This document shows, piece by piece, positions 1 through 9,836 of a stretch of 64,000 nucleotides of DNA. The translations under genes and the position numbers were made by a program. Under the pieces are notes generated by a model. That model saw only the letters and a list, made by a program, of their open reading frames with translations. It did no database searches and had not been told where the DNA came from. Each line of letters opens with the position of its first letter. The first letter of the stretch is position 1. Source of the stretch: Robertkochia sediminum (GTDB lineage: Bacteria; Bacteroidota; Bacteroidia; Flavobacteriales; Flavobacteriaceae); assembly GCF_016786255.1 (NCBI RefSeq), contig NZ_JADMKT010000062.1, positions 62,001-126,000 of the forward strand, in the 5' to 3' direction.

Positions 1-974
1 GTATCATTAAGTTGAAATCTACCTATGCCCAATCCGTAATCGCCATCACCACACATCTCCTCCAGGGTTGCGGGATTCCTGAACAACTTCCCGCTGAACA
101 GGCCTTGCATAAAAAGCGACAAGTCGTTAGTCGTAGAGACCAATCCGCCTCCGGCCCAATCAAAAGAAGTGTTGATCAAAGCTGTAGCATCGATATCTCC
201 CACAAAGGCATGCACCTGTGGATTCACTCCCGGATTGGCCTCATAATATTCAAAATAGGTTTGCTTCATCTCCAACGGGTCCAGTATCTTATCGCGAAAA
301 ACCTCCGGAAGCGAACGCCCCGTTTTGGCCTCAACGAGCAATCCCAAAAGAAAATAACCGGTATCGCTATAAGCATATCCTTCTCCCGGCGCAAATTTTG
401 CCGCCTTAGGTAACTGCATCCTGTAGTAAAGGGTAAAGAGATCTTCCACAGACCACTGGTATTGTGGATCATCCATGATAACCTCAAAGAATTCTGCTTC
501 CTTATCGGTAAACAAATCTGCGAGTCCGCTGCGATGTCCTAATAGCTCGCGTACCGTGATCTCCTTTCCAAACGACCTTCCATTAAATTGGTGAAGCGAA
601 TCGATCTTAACGAATTCAAGATCTTCCAGGTATCCGGCAATGGGTTCATCGAGGTCGACAACTCCCTTTTCCGCAAGTTGGAGCACCGCTACCGCAGTGA
701 ACATTTTCGTGATACTGGCGGTCTTAAAGGTATGGCTTGTTGTGGCAGGAAGGCCATATGCCAGATCAACATAGCCAAAGGCACCCTGGTATTCGAATCC
801 GCTTTTCATATCGCTAAGATCACATAAAATATTTACCACAGGAGCTGCCCCCGTTGTGTCTATTAGCTGTTGTAATCGAAGTTCGATCGAATCGGATATT
901 TTTGAAAATGGTTCTTGCGCTTTGAGAGAAATCTGAAAAAAAAGCATCCAAGCGATCACATAATATCTGTACAT
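1..974 (-). CDS. Serine hydrolase, beta-lactamase/PBP4-like family (3' end cut by window)
   Basis: Reading the minus strand from the ATG at 974 gives an open frame to the window edge (about 324 codons), so the C-terminus is missing. The N-terminus is hydrophobic (MYRYYVIAWMLFFQISLKAQ), consistent with a signal peptide. A Ser-x-x-Lys motif occurs in TASITKMF (start of this Met codon at 704), and a Tyr-Ser-Asp triad in GYAYSDTGYFLLG stands where class C beta-lactamases and related esterases have Tyr-x-Asn. Family members are periplasmic or exported peptidases or esterases using the SxxK serine; the substrate cannot be read from sequence. It lies 52 bp behind the Crp/Fnr gene on the same strand and could be the third gene of that unit. 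Confidence 0.85.
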   Translation of the reverse strand, partial: MYRYYVIAWMLFFQISLKAQEPFSKISDSIELRLQQLIDTTGAAPVVNILCDLSDMKSGFEYQGAFGYVDLAYGLPATTSHTFKTASITKMFTAVAVLQLAEKGVVDLDEPIAGYLEDLEFVKIDSLHQFNGRSFGKEITVRELLGHRSGLADLFTDKEAEFFEVIMDDPQYQWSVEDLFTLYYRMQLPKAAKFAPGEGYAYSDTGYFLLGLLVEAKTGRSLPEVFRDKILDPLEMKQTYFEYYEANPGVNPQVHAFVGDIDATALINTSFDWAGGGLVSTTNDLSLFMQGLFSGKLFRNPATLEEMCGDGDYGLGIGRFQLND

Positions 975-1026
975 GGTCCTAAAATTTTATTCAAAAATAA
1001 GAGGCTCCGGCCATGGACCTTTTGAC

Positions 1027-1608
1027 CTAGATCAAATCGGGATGTTTTTTTCTGATTCGACTGAGCCGTTCCCGGGAAATTCCAAGGTAAGATGCCAGAT
1101 CCTGGACCGGAATACTTCGGCCTTCAACCGGTTGTCTTTTCAGTAATTCGAGGTAACGGCTTTCTGCAGTTTCCGCCTTAAACTCAACAAAGCGCTGTGC
1201 CAGGGTCTCTGCATAGGTACTAAGCAAATGGATCATAAAATCTTTAAATCCGGGAAAGGTTTGAGCCAGGGTCTCAAAATGATCCCGGTGTACCCTGATC
1301 ACCTTGCTCCTGCTAATAGCCTGTATCGTATCTTTACCCGGCAGACCATACAGGAAGGAGTGCGGACAGGTATCCAGGTCACCCTTAAAGGTAAACCCAA
1401 GGATAACTTCCTTTTCATTGACGAAACGAAGTGTACGGAACATCCCGCTTTCAACGTAAAAGATGAACTCACAGGTATGTCCTTCAGTGAGGATATTATC
1501 GCCGGCCTCTACCTCCATGGAAACTCCTCTTTTAAGCAATTCTTCGACAGATGCCTGATACTGGGAAAAATCATCTCCATGAAGCTTCATGTTCGGATTT
1601 ATGTACAT
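1027..1608 (-). CDS. Crp/Fnr-family transcriptional regulator
   Basis: A 193-residue protein with an N-terminal cyclic-nucleotide-binding-type beta-roll (about residues 20-115, with EAGDNILTEGHTCEFIFYVESG) and a C-terminal winged helix in which RSIPVQDLASYLGISRERLS supplies the recognition helix. It has no N-terminal cysteine cluster, so it is not an oxygen-sensing Fnr of iron-sulphur type. Single-domain Crp-like regulators of this length are common in Bacteroidota and usually have unknown ligands. It starts 11 bp after the fucosidase stop on the same strand, so co-transcription with that gene is likely. Its target is unknown; local control of fucose-glycan use is an inference from position only. 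Confidence 0.88.
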   Translation of the reverse strand: MYINPNMKLHGDDFSQYQASVEELLKRGVSMEVEAGDNILTEGHTCEFIFYVESGMFRTLRFVNEKEVILGFTFKGDLDTCPHSFLYGLPGKDTIQAISRSKVIRVHRDHFETLAQTFPGFKDFMIHLLSTYAETLAQRFVEFKAETAESRYLELLKRQPVEGRSIPVQDLASYLGISRERLSRIRKKHPDLI

Positions 1609-1619
1609 ATCTGCTTTCT

Positions 1620-2969
1620 TTAATTACTCTCTACAGCCCCGGTTTCTTCCTTGAACAAACTGATCTCTCCATCGAGGACGAGACCGATCACAGTATATTC
1701 CTCGTCGATCTCCGATTCGGGAATATCGATATAGGTCACTCCGGGATACTTATTCCAATACACCTTATAAAAGGTTTTTTGGGTAAGCAGCGTTCCGCGC
1801 CCCACAACATAGGCCCGATGGATCTTATTATTGATCCCCTTCAGGAAAATTTTACCGTCTTTGGGAACATCACGTACAAAGACATAGAGGGTGCGATTAT
1901 CAGGAGATAAGGTGGTAGGGCCCATAAAATGCTCAAAAGGGATGCCCGATTTACTTCCGTAGATCGCTTCCTTATGTTTTGAAGTCCACCGACCAAGATC
2001 TTTCAGTATTTCCTGCTGGGCTTCCGGGATGCTGCCATCGGCTTTTGGCCCGATATCGAGAAGAAGGTTTCCTCCCTTGTGCAGGCAATCCACAAAAAGG
2101 TCGATGATCTGTTGGGACGATTTGTAATTCCGGTCGTTCTGTTGATACCCCCAGGAATCGTTCATGGTCACACACAATTCCCAAAAATCGGCTTGAGGCT
2201 TATATACCGGAACTCCGATCTCCGGCGTTTCGTAATCGCCCTGTCCGTTAAGCCTCGAATTGAGGATCACATCGGGACGATCCTTAAACAACAGTTCCCT
2301 GATCCCTGCAACATCCCATTCTTCTGCCGTATGCTCCCAATCGCCATCAAACCACCACAGGTCCGGGTCAAACGCCTTCTTAAGTTCCACCAATTGTGCG
2401 TTCATATACTTTTGAAAGGCCTTCCACCGCTTGGGTTCCTCCTCAATAGCATAGCGCTTCTGGATTCGGGTAAAGTCAGTATAATCCTCAAAAGACCAGT
2501 CGGGCAAGGAATAATACAGGCCTACTTTCAGATCTTCCTCCCGCAAAGCTTCCACAAAGGGGGTGAGCAGATCACGACCGGCAGGACTATGTCTTTTCGC
2601 ATTAAACACCTTATCCTTACTATCCCATAGTGCAAATCCGTCGTGATGTTTGGAGGTGATCACCGCATATTGGGCGCCACTCTCCCGGATCAATGCAGCC
2701 CAATCCTGCGGACGGTAATTTTTGGCCGTAAAGGCATCGGCCTGTTTCAGGTAATCTTCATGAGATATGGTCTCATTGAAAAAAGACCAGGACTCAGGGA
2801 TCCCATTCACCGCATAAATACCCCAATGTATAAAGATCCCCAGTTTGGCATTGGCAAACCATTCCATTTTCGCGGAATTGTCGGTACTTGACGGTTCGGC
2901 ATTCTGAGCAGGAAGCTGTAAAAACAGGAAGCACAGACACAAAAGAAGGATACGATCTTTACGCAGCAT
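1620..2969 (-). CDS. Alpha-L-fucosidase, glycoside hydrolase family 29
   Basis: GH29 enzymes remove alpha-linked L-fucose from glycans by a retaining mechanism. This 449-residue protein has a signal peptide (LLLCLCFLFLQLPAQ) followed by the family's opening block KLGIFIHWGIYAVNG, then KHHDGFALWDS and DLWWFDGDWEHTAEEW; the Asp in WWFDGDW is at the nucleophile position of the family. The ATG at 2969 is preferred over a TTG 30 bp upstream because it places the signal peptide at the N-terminus. The C-terminal 80 residues look like the usual beta-sandwich. It is probably periplasmic or surface-exposed. No SusC/SusD pair is present nearby, so this is not a complete polysaccharide utilization locus within the window. 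It is the first gene of the minus-strand group with the Crp/Fnr gene. Confidence 0.92.
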   Translation of the reverse strand: MLRKDRILLLCLCFLFLQLPAQNAEPSSTDNSAKMEWFANAKLGIFIHWGIYAVNGIPESWSFFNETISHEDYLKQADAFTAKNYRPQDWAALIRESGAQYAVITSKHHDGFALWDSKDKVFNAKRHSPAGRDLLTPFVEALREEDLKVGLYYSLPDWSFEDYTDFTRIQKRYAIEEEPKRWKAFQKYMNAQLVELKKAFDPDLWWFDGDWEHTAEEWDVAGIRELLFKDRPDVILNSRLNGQGDYETPEIGVPVYKPQADFWELCVTMNDSWGYQQNDRNYKSSQQIIDLFVDCLHKGGNLLLDIGPKADGSIPEAQQEILKDLGRWTSKHKEAIYGSKSGIPFEHFMGPTTLSPDNRTLYVFVRDVPKDGKIFLKGINNKIHRAYVVGRGTLLTQKTFYKVYWNKYPGVTYIDIPESEIDEEYTVIGLVLDGEISLFKEETGAVESN

Positions 2970-3220
2970 GATCACAAGATTAAGTATTGGTGGTTTCAAA
3001 GTGGAAGTTAGGAATTTTCTTTCTTTTACAGCCCAACCTCACACCAGGTGTTTTCATATTTAACCGGCCATACGCAAGCACCTCGGGAATTCAAAACACC
3101 CTTCCCATACACAAGGCGTTGTGACTCATTGCCCTACATACCAAAATTCTGTTAAAAGTAGGGGCATCATTTTGCCAGAGGCGGCCATACCCCTAATTTG
3201 GAGTTTTAGAAACGAAGCTT

Positions 3221-4006
3221 TTGAAACACCTTTACCTTTTCATATTTCTGATATGCACTGTACCCGCAGGGGCCCAGGTATCTGTGTTTCGCGGAAAGGT
3301 TACCGATGGGGCTCAACCGCTCGAATCGGCTCATATCCTCAACCTGAGCAAGCAGCTGCAAACCATAAGTGATGCCGAAGGAAACTTTACACTCCGGGCA
3401 TCGGTGGCCGACACCCTGGTGGTGACCTTTCTGGGATACCGGGACCTCAGCTTTCGCGTCACTCAGGAGCAACTCGAAAAAGACATGACCGAGCTCGTCA
3501 TGACGGGGAGCGGTATTCCCCTGGACGAAGTTACGGTAGAGCAAAACCGCGGTCTCGATCCCGTAGCGCTGGGACTCATAAGTAAGCGCCCGAAAAAGCT
3601 GCGTACCAATGAGCGTAAACTCAAGGAGGCCGGCGATTTTAAGGCAGTGCAGTTATTGGGGATCGTAGGTGGAGGGGTACCGCTGATCCCCCTGCTGAAT
3701 AAGATCACGGGAAGAACCAAACGCCTCAAGAAAAGGGTGGCTATGGAGAATGAGAACCTGCTTCAGGAATACCTTTCCTACCACTACAGCGACTATATCA
3801 ACAAGCAATTCGGACTCGAAGAAGAGTGGATCGACCGGTTTCTGTACTACGCCGTGATCCATCATCAATGGGATGATCTCTATCCCAACGGGAACAAAGA
3901 GCAGTTTCATTTTCGCCTTATTCAGGTGTACCAGGATTTTACCAAGGCATTAGAAGAGGCTGTCAAGGCACAGCAAGCTCCCTCCAACACCACCACCGGT
4001 GGATAA
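3221..4006 (+). CDS. Secreted CarboxypepD_reg-like domain protein
   Basis: A 261-residue protein starting at a TTG; no ATG or GTG lies in frame before the signal peptide (MKHLYLFIFLICTVPAGAQ). Residues 22-105 form a CarboxypepD_reg-like beta-sandwich (VFRGKVTDGAQPLESAHILN, then ISDAEGNFTL and VTFLGYRDL), the domain that caps many Bacteroidota outer-membrane proteins. The rest is basic and helical (KRPKKLRTNERKLKEAGDF, then TKRLKKRVAMENENLLQEYL) and matches no enzyme I recognise. Proteins of this build are abundant and functionally unassigned in Flavobacteriaceae. It sits 60 bp before the VPS10 gene on the same strand. A possible weak promoter is TTTG at 3172-3175 with TAATTTGG at 3195-3202. 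Confidence 0.82.
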   Translation: MKHLYLFIFLICTVPAGAQVSVFRGKVTDGAQPLESAHILNLSKQLQTISDAEGNFTLRASVADTLVVTFLGYRDLSFRVTQEQLEKDMTELVMTGSGIPLDEVTVEQNRGLDPVALGLISKRPKKLRTNERKLKEAGDFKAVQLLGIVGGGVPLIPLLNKITGRTKRLKKRVAMENENLLQEYLSYHYSDYINKQFGLEEEWIDRFLYYAVIHHQWDDLYPNGNKEQFHFRLIQVYQDFTKALEEAVKAQQAPSNTTTGG

Positions 4007-4065
4007 ACCTTTTTTAGCTTTTCCCATCATTTTTACCTTAAATTTACAGGAACTAACCATTTTCT

Positions 4066-7000
4066 ATGAGAACTGTACTTTCACTTTTCCTCGTCCTCCT
4101 CTGTATAACATCAGGTATGGCCCAGGAGTTGGACACCTATCTCCAGGCTGCTAAATTTCGTAATATCGGTCCCTTCAGAGGAGGCCGCGCCAATGGTGGC
4201 AGCGGGGTTGTTGGCGACCCTTCCACCTATTATATGGGAACCACAGGAGGTGGCGTCTGGAAAACCGACGACGCCGGAAACACGTGGAACAATATATCAG
4301 ATGGCTATTTCAATACCGGCTCGGTAGGTGCCGTAAGTGTGTCTGAAAGCCATCCAAATGTAGTCTATGTAGGCATGGGAGAACACGCTCCCCGTGGGGT
4401 AATGACGTCCTATGGTGATGGCGTCTATAAAAGTACCGATGCAGGGAAAACATGGACTCACCTCGGACTAAAGGAGACCCGCCATATCTCGCGTATCGTT
4501 ATTCACCCAAACAAGCCCGATATCGTATGGGTAGCTGCTCAGGGAGCGCTCCACGGACCCAATAAGGAAAGAGGGATTTATAAAACCACCGATGGAGGAG
4601 AAACCTGGAAGCAAGTCCTGTTTGTCAATGAGCTTACAGGCTGCAGCGAACTGTCTGTAGATATTTCAAATCCGCAGGTACTCTACGCGGCCATGTGGGA
4701 GCATATTCGCAAACCCTGGCAGGTGGTGAGTGGAGGGGAAGGCAGCGGACTCTATAAATCGACCGATGGAGGCGAAACATGGTTTAAGATCGAAAACGGG
4801 ATCCCGGAAGAAAAAGGGAAAATGGCCATCGCTGTTTCGCGAGCCAATCCCGATCGTGTTTACGCCCTGGTAGAAAGTGACAGTAAGGCTGAAAAAGGCG
4901 GACTCTTTGTTTCTGATAATGCAGGGGAAAGCTGGTCACGAGTTAGCGATGATCATCGCCTTATACAAAGAGCGTGGTACTATATCGAAGTATTCCCCGA
5001 TACCAAAGATGAAAATACACTTTATGTGCTCAGCGCTTCTTTCTACAAATCGATAGACGGCGGAAAGACCTGGGAAGAGATCAACACCCATCATGGCGAT
5101 TACCACGATCTGTGGATCAATCCTGACAACCCAAAGAACATGATGGTTACCGATGACGGAGGATCTACCATCACCCTGAATGGAGGCCGATCCTGGTCTT
5201 CCCAACAAAATATGCCCACCGCACAGATCTATCGTGTGGCCACAGATAACCTGTTCCCATACAATCTCTATGGCGGTCAACAGGACAATACTTCAGTAAA
5301 AATTGCAAGTATCGGACTCGGAGACGGTAGTATTGGTACAGACGATTGGTCCCCTTCAGCAGGAGGCGAAAGTGCCTTCCTCGCCTTCGACCCCGATAAT
5401 CCGACCAAGGTCATGGGCGGAAGCTACCTGGGAACCATAGAGCTGCTGAATACCGAAGCGAAAGCCAGCACTAATGTGATGATCGAACCCAATCTCTACC
5501 TCGGTTTACCGGCGAGAGATATGAAATACCTCTACAACTGGAATGCCCCGATCATCAAGTCGGTCCATGAGCCCGACGCCTGGTACCACTGTGCCCAATA
5601 TGTGCTTAGAAGCAGGGATGAAGGCAAAAGCTGGGAAGTGATCTCCCCCGACCTCACGACCAACGACGATAGCAAACAAGGAAACGGAGGAGGTCCGTAT
5701 ACCAATGAGGCTGTGGGGGCAGAGAATTACGGGACCATAAGTTATATCATCGAGTCGCCTCATGAGAAAGGGGTATTCTATACCGGAAGTGACGATGGGA
5801 TGGTATATGTTACCAAAGACAACGGGGAAACCTGGAACAATATAACCCCTAAAAAATTACCGGAGACCCTGGTGAATGCGATCGAAGTATCACCCCACGA
5901 TCCGGCTACCGTATATATCGCCACCACCCGATACAAGTTTAACGACCATACTCCCGGATTGTGGAAGAGCACGAATTACGGAAAAACATGGACCAACATC
6001 TCTGAAGGGATCCCGGTTGGCGCCTATACCCGTGTAGTACGTGAAGACCCCGTTCGTAAAGGGCTGCTCGTAGCCGGAACAGAACTTGGACTCTATATTT
6101 CCTTTAACGGAGGAGCTACCTGGGAGCCTTTTAAAAATAACCTGCCGGTAGTTCCGGTAACCGACCTCTTGCTGGAGCACGACGACCTGATCGTAGCCAC
6201 CCAGGGACGTTCGTTCTGGATCTTTGACGACCTGCACCTGTTGAGAGCTTACGAGGCGGGAAGCAAAGGATTAAACCTGTACACGCCGGAACCGGCCATT
6301 TTAGCCAATTGGTACAGCGGTATGAACAGTAATGATGCCAGCGGAACAGGGACCTATGAGGGAGTAAATCCGGCAAGCGGTATGCCGATCTATTACCATC
6401 TTCCGCAGGCTTCAGAAGACACTCCGGTAATCCTGGAGATCAGAAATGAGGCCGGAAAATTGGTAAGAACGATCTCCTCAGAGGCCGATGAGAACTACAG
6501 ATCTTATGAAGGGGCTCCTTCGCCTAAGCCTGTATTACCAAAGAGCAGCGGACTCAACAGATTTGTATGGGATATGCGCCATGAGATGCTCCCCGGAGCT
6601 CCGGAGGTGTATATCGAAGGAAGCTTCAGAGGCCATAAAGCCATTCCCGGCAACTATACCATTACCCTCAGAGCAGGAGATGCTGCGGTAGAAACCAAGG
6701 CAGTGATCAAGAACAATCCGTTGTTCCCAACTACGGCGGAAGATTATAAGGAATACGAAGAATTCATGAGCAAGGCGGAAGCCACCTATACAGAGATGAC
6801 CAACATCACCAACAGGAACTACGACATGCTTGAGCAGCTCAGAGGATTCATGAAGCGGGTAGACAAAAAGAAACACGCAGAGGCCTATACCAAGGCAGAA
6901 GCGCTGGCGGCAAAAATGGACGCCTTTGACAAGCTTATGGTGCAACGTTTATCCAAGGCCTATGACGATGTGGAGAATTATGTTAATGGATTCACAGCCC

Positions 7001-7182
7001 ACTACCTCACAGCGATCAACCAGACCGATAGCCAGATCCCGAGGGTGAATAAAGGTAACAAGGATCGTATAGCAGAACTCAATGCCCAATGGCAGGAGCA
7101 CAAGAAGTTGCTTGATGAGATCAGCGCATCCTCGGAGGAGGTCATGAAGACCATATTTGCACTTTCGCTGGCGGGATACTAA
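4066..7182 (+). CDS. Secreted VPS10/sortilin-like BNR-repeat beta-propeller protein
   Basis: A 1038-residue protein with a signal peptide ([20 protein letters not shown]). At least eleven Asp-box (BNR) signatures are visible, among them [72 protein letters not shown] and SFNGGATW, spread over residues 65-690; they predict one or two sortilin-type propellers. A beta-rich linker and a C-terminal helical segment (about 880-1035, rich in K/E/A) follow. Such proteins are annotated as VPS10 domain-containing or glycosyl hydrolase in Bacteroidota, but no catalytic residues of a known glycosidase are evident, so the enzymatic label should not be trusted. It is likely exported. A TAAATTTA element about 20 bp before the ATG resembles the -7 consensus. 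Confidence 0.88.
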   Translation: MRTVLSLFLVLLCITSGMAQELDTYLQAAKFRNIGPFRGGRANGGSGVVGDPSTYYMGTTGGGVWKTDDAGNTWNNISDGYFNTGSVGAVSVSESHPNVVYVGMGEHAPRGVMTSYGDGVYKSTDAGKTWTHLGLKETRHISRIVIHPNKPDIVWVAAQGALHGPNKERGIYKTTDGGETWKQVLFVNELTGCSELSVDISNPQVLYAAMWEHIRKPWQVVSGGEGSGLYKSTDGGETWFKIENGIPEEKGKMAIAVSRANPDRVYALVESDSKAEKGGLFVSDNAGESWSRVSDDHRLIQRAWYYIEVFPDTKDENTLYVLSASFYKSIDGGKTWEEINTHHGDYHDLWINPDNPKNMMVTDDGGSTITLNGGRSWSSQQNMPTAQIYRVATDNLFPYNLYGGQQDNTSVKIASIGLGDGSIGTDDWSPSAGGESAFLAFDPDNPTKVMGGSYLGTIELLNTEAKASTNVMIEPNLYLGLPARDMKYLYNWNAPIIKSVHEPDAWYHCAQYVLRSRDEGKSWEVISPDLTTNDDSKQGNGGGPYTNEAVGAENYGTISYIIESPHEKGVFYTGSDDGMVYVTKDNGETWNNITPKKLPETLVNAIEVSPHDPATVYIATTRYKFNDHTPGLWKSTNYGKTWTNISEGIPVGAYTRVVREDPVRKGLLVAGTELGLYISFNGGATWEPFKNNLPVVPVTDLLLEHDDLIVATQGRSFWIFDDLHLLRAYEAGSKGLNLYTPEPAILANWYSGMNSNDASGTGTYEGVNPASGMPIYYHLPQASEDTPVILEIRNEAGKLVRTISSEADENYRSYEGAPSPKPVLPKSSGLNRFVWDMRHEMLPGAPEVYIEGSFRGHKAIPGNYTITLRAGDAAVETKAVIKNNPLFPTTAEDYKEYEEFMSKAEATYTEMTNITNRNYDMLEQLRGFMKRVDKKKHAEAYTKAEALAAKMDAFDKLMVQRLSKAYDDVENYVNGFTAHYLTAINQTDSQIPRVNKGNKDRIAELNAQWQEHKKLLDEISASSEEVMKTIFALSLAGY

Positions 7183-7199
7183 TTGATGATAGATTATAA

Positions 7200-7231
7200 A
7201 TGGTGAATGGTGAATGGTGAATGGTGAATGG
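7200..7231. repeat. Tandem heptamer ATGGTGA
   Basis: Four or more head-to-tail copies of ATGGTGA start about 18 bp after a stop codon. The period is 7, so it is not a coding repeat. Compare the runs at 12834, 27000 and 38464. Confidence 0.85.
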
Positions 7232-7441
7232 TGAAATTTAAGGCATTCACGATATAAAGTAAAGGGCAGGATCGAATATGGTCTTGCCTTTTTCTTTTAA
7301 ATCAGCGGCCTTCCCCTTTCCCCACTTCCCTACTTCCCTATTCACCCCTTTCCCGGTTTACCCAGTTTTCTGAAAAAACTACACTATTTAGCAGATCGCC
7401 ACGGTTTACTCCGTAAACCTCGCGAAGACGATACTTTTGTT

Positions 7442-7560
7442 TTTCCCGTTTCCCTATTTCCCTACCCCCCCTTTCCCTATTTCCCTACTTCCCTACTTCC
7501 CTACTTCCCTACTTCCCTACTTCCCTACTTCCCTACATACCCGTCTACCCGTCTACCCGT
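7442..7560. repeat. Tandem octamer CTTCCCTA tract
   Basis: Multiple near-perfect copies of CTTCCCTA (best at about 7487-7534) are flanked by variants TTTCCCTA and, at the end, three CCCGTCTA units. The same octamer array recurs at 24162-24250, about 17 kb away, which marks it as a dispersed family. Confidence 0.88.
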
Positions 7561-7596
7561 CAAAATGTAAACCAAACACGAATTTTTGTAAACTAC

Positions 7597-7635
7597 ACTT
7601 GACATTTAAAAAATTTGTATATCTTTGTGTCAAGT
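7597..7635 (+). promoter_or_regulatory. Promoter with overlapping inverted-repeat operator
   Basis: The -7 element TATCTTTG (7620-7627) matches the Bacteroidota consensus TAnnTTTG exactly, and TTG at 7599-7601 is correctly placed as the -33 element. The promoter is bracketed by a perfect 8-bp inverted repeat, ACTTGACA (7597-7604) and TGTCAAGT (7628-7635). The arms are 31 bp apart, about three helical turns; one covers the -33 box and the other begins right after the -7 box. This is the arrangement expected for repression, most simply by the HTH protein encoded as the second gene of the operon. Confidence 0.78.
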
Positions 7636-7667
7636 AAACATTACAATTCATCAAACACCATTTACAA

Positions 7668-8081
7668 ATGAAAACGAACAGTAACGACTTCAAGTCACAA
7701 ACCTTAAAGAATACCCGTAAGCTGGGTCTATGGACCGCAGCCTGGGTAATCACCATGGCATTAGCCTCTTTCGGACCCAAATTTTTATGGGACAACAACC
7801 CCGTATTAAGCAGTGCAGCCATTATCCTTAACCTCATCTTAGGGGTATTTATGATCATGGCCAACCGCACCTACATTAACGGACTCGATGAGTTGCAGCG
7901 CAAGATCCACCTCGATGCCATGGCCATTAGCCTGGGAGCCGGAGTGGTGGGCGGACTCTCCTACTCCCTGCTCGATACTACCAATGTGATACCGTGGGAT
8001 GCCGAGATCTCCTTTGTGGTGATCCTCATGTCGCTGGTCTATTTAGTAACCGTTGCCATCAACCAAAAGCGCTACCTATGA
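7668..8081 (+). CDS. Small four-helix integral membrane protein
   Basis: A 137-residue protein with about four hydrophobic segments: LGLWTAAWVITMALASFG, LSSAAIILNLILGVFMIM, MAISLGAGVVGGLSYSLL and ISFVVILMSLVYLVTVAI. The second and third are joined by a polar loop containing NGLDELQRKIHLDAMA. That loop motif is typical of small membrane proteins paired with YozG-like HTH regulators in Bacteroidota. The function is unknown. It is the first gene of a two-gene operon: its TGA stop overlaps the ATG of the regulator, so the two are translationally coupled. Confidence 0.82.
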   Translation: MKTNSNDFKSQTLKNTRKLGLWTAAWVITMALASFGPKFLWDNNPVLSSAAIILNLILGVFMIMANRTYINGLDELQRKIHLDAMAISLGAGVVGGLSYSLLDTTNVIPWDAEISFVVILMSLVYLVTVAINQKRYL

Positions 8082-8281
8082 AGAATCGGTTAAAAGTATT
8101 ACGCGCAGAGAAAGACCTCACCCAGGGCGATCTGGCCGATGCGCTGGGCGTATCGAGGCAAACGGTCAATGCCATCGAAAAAGGAAAATTCGATCCCAGT
8201 TTACCGCTGGCGTTCAAGATCTCGAGGCTATTCGAACAGCCTATTGAAAACATCTTTCAATTTGAAATGGAAGAATCATGA
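8078..8281 (+). CDS. Small XRE/Cro-type HTH transcriptional regulator
   Basis: A 67-residue protein that is almost only a helix-turn-helix: KNRLKVLRAEKDLTQGDLAD, then ALGVSRQTVNAIEKGKFDPS, then LAFKISRLFEQPIENIF. It matches the compact YgzD/YozG-like class of about 65-70 residues. The start is the ATG at 8078, inside an ATGA overlap with the membrane protein stop; a longer in-frame extension would run back through the membrane gene and is unlikely. Such regulators normally bind as dimers and repress their own operon, and the inverted repeat at 7597-7635 is the obvious candidate target. Confidence 0.9.
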   Translation: MKNRLKVLRAEKDLTQGDLADALGVSRQTVNAIEKGKFDPSLPLAFKISRLFEQPIENIFQFEMEES

Positions 8282-8348
8282 TCTATATCCTGATATGTAT
8301 ACTGCGATGCATCATTCATATCGCATTACAGCTTTTTTAAACACCAAC

Positions 8349-8390
8349 AGCCTCTCTGAAGTATCGTCATGGTAAAGCAGGGAGGCTTTT
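8349..8390 (+). terminator. Probable weak terminator hairpin
   Basis: AGCCTCTCT (8349-8357) pairs with AGGGAGGCT (8379-8387), nine pairs with one G-U, a 21-nt loop and a short T run. It lies 68 bp after the HTH gene. Confidence 0.5.
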
Positions 8391-8486
8391 ACCATAAGGC
8401 CTTCGAACAACTTGGTCATATGAGAATTATCATATGCGATACGGGCTTTTTATATGTAAATTCACGCAGATAAAAAATTGAGTCCT

Positions 8487-9767
8487 ATGAAGATGATGTC
8501 TGCCTCGGAGGCCGTTACCCATATCCGATCGAATACCCGTGTATTTATGCAAGGGGCTGCCATGACCCCGAACATTCTTATTAACGCCCTATGCGAACGT
8601 TATAAAGAATTAAAGAACGTGGAGCTCATACAGATCCACACAGAAGGGAAGGCCTTATACACCCAGCCGCCTTACAGCGCTGCCTTTCGCGTGAACAGTC
8701 TCTTCGTGGCAGGAAACGTCAGGGATTCCATCACCTTTGAAAATGCCGATTACACCCCTATTTTCCTCAGTGAGATCCACCTGCTCTTCCGCAGGAACAT
8801 CCTGCCTCTGGACGTAGCACTTATTCAGGTGAGTCCGCCCGACCGTCACGGATTCTGCTCCCTGGGTACCTCCATAGATGTTACCCTTCCCGCCATACAG
8901 AAAGCCAAAATGGTGATCGCCGAGGTGAATCCGCAAGTACCCCGAACCCATGGCGACGGGATCATCCACATAGATCATATCAATATCGGGGTAGAAACCG
9001 ATCAGCCTATTTATGTTAAACAGGCTACCACTCCCACGGAAACCGATCGCAAGATCGGCGCCCATGTAGCCGGCCTCATTGAAGATGGTGCCACCCTGCA
9101 AATGGGTATCGGAAACATTCCCAATGCCGTTCTCGAGAACCTAACGAATCATAAGCGCCTGGGTATACATACCGAGATGTTCACAGACGGTGTGCTTCCC
9201 CTTATTGAGCAAGGCGTAGTAACCGGAGAAGACAAAGAGGTGAAAACCGGTAAGGTGGTGACCTGCTTTGCCATGGGATCACAAAAACTCTACGACTTCG
9301 TAGATGATAATCCGCTAATCCACTTCAAAGAAGCCGCCTATACCAACGATACGGCCATCATCAGAAGAAATCCGAAGGTTACAGCCATTAACTCGGCTAT
9401 AGAGATCGACCTCACGGGACAGGTATGTGCCGATACCATCGGAAAAATGCAGTATTCGGGCGTGGGCGGACAAATGGATTTTATACGGGGGGCTGCGCTG
9501 TCTGAAGGCGGCAAACCTATTATTGCCATGCCTTCCATCACCAACAAGGGCTTCACCAAGATCGTACCCTACCTGCAGGAAGGTGCCGGAGTAACCACCA
9601 CCAGGGCCCACGTGCATTATATCGTAACCGAGTACGGGGTAGCCTATCTCTTCGGTAAAAACCTAATGGAAAGAGCCAAAGCGCTTATTAACATTGCGCA
9701 TCCGGACCATCGGGAAGAACTCGAAAAAGCAGCCTGGGAACGATTTGCAAAGAAGAGCATAGGTTAA
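8487..9767 (+). CDS. Acetyl-CoA hydrolase/transferase (4-hydroxybutyrate CoA-transferase-like)
   Basis: A 426-residue cytoplasmic enzyme of the family that moves CoA between acyl-CoA and acetate or related acids. Family blocks visible include ALIQVSPPDRHGFCSLGTSI, LQMGIGNIPNAVL, HTEMFTDGVLPLIEQG and, near the C-terminus, VTEYGVAYLFGKNLMERA; the Glu in TEMFTDG corresponds to the region of the CoA-thioester-forming glutamate. The ATG at 8487 is preferred over an in-frame TTG at 8478. It is a single gene 205 bp after the HTH gene, with its own presumed promoter. The exact acyl substrate (butyrate, 4-hydroxybutyrate, propionate or simple acetyl-CoA hydrolysis) cannot be decided. Confidence 0.9.
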   Translation: MKMMSASEAVTHIRSNTRVFMQGAAMTPNILINALCERYKELKNVELIQIHTEGKALYTQPPYSAAFRVNSLFVAGNVRDSITFENADYTPIFLSEIHLLFRRNILPLDVALIQVSPPDRHGFCSLGTSIDVTLPAIQKAKMVIAEVNPQVPRTHGDGIIHIDHINIGVETDQPIYVKQATTPTETDRKIGAHVAGLIEDGATLQMGIGNIPNAVLENLTNHKRLGIHTEMFTDGVLPLIEQGVVTGEDKEVKTGKVVTCFAMGSQKLYDFVDDNPLIHFKEAAYTNDTAIIRRNPKVTAINSAIEIDLTGQVCADTIGKMQYSGVGGQMDFIRGAALSEGGKPIIAMPSITNKGFTKIVPYLQEGAGVTTTRAHVHYIVTEYGVAYLFGKNLMERAKALINIAHPDHREELEKAAWERFAKKSIG

Positions 9768-9836
9768 AAGAAGTACTTTAGATACGAAAAAGGCTACTTT
9801 ACTCGTTATCTGTTGTAAACCAAAATAGCAAATCCG

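Larger units (their letters stand above)
7183..7667. other. Intergenic region with short tandem repeats
   Basis: No gene is seen. Directly after the VPS10 stop lies a run of ATGGTGA heptamers (about 7200-7230). Further on come pyrimidine-rich blocks of the TTCCCTA type (7316-7346 and 7442-7560). The last 100 bp hold the promoter and operator of the following operon. Confidence 0.8.

Noticed and set aside
2643-2891. Open frames opposite the fucosidase and many similar antisense frames in the window
   Set aside because: They mirror conserved genes on the other strand and have no independent start, signal or domain.
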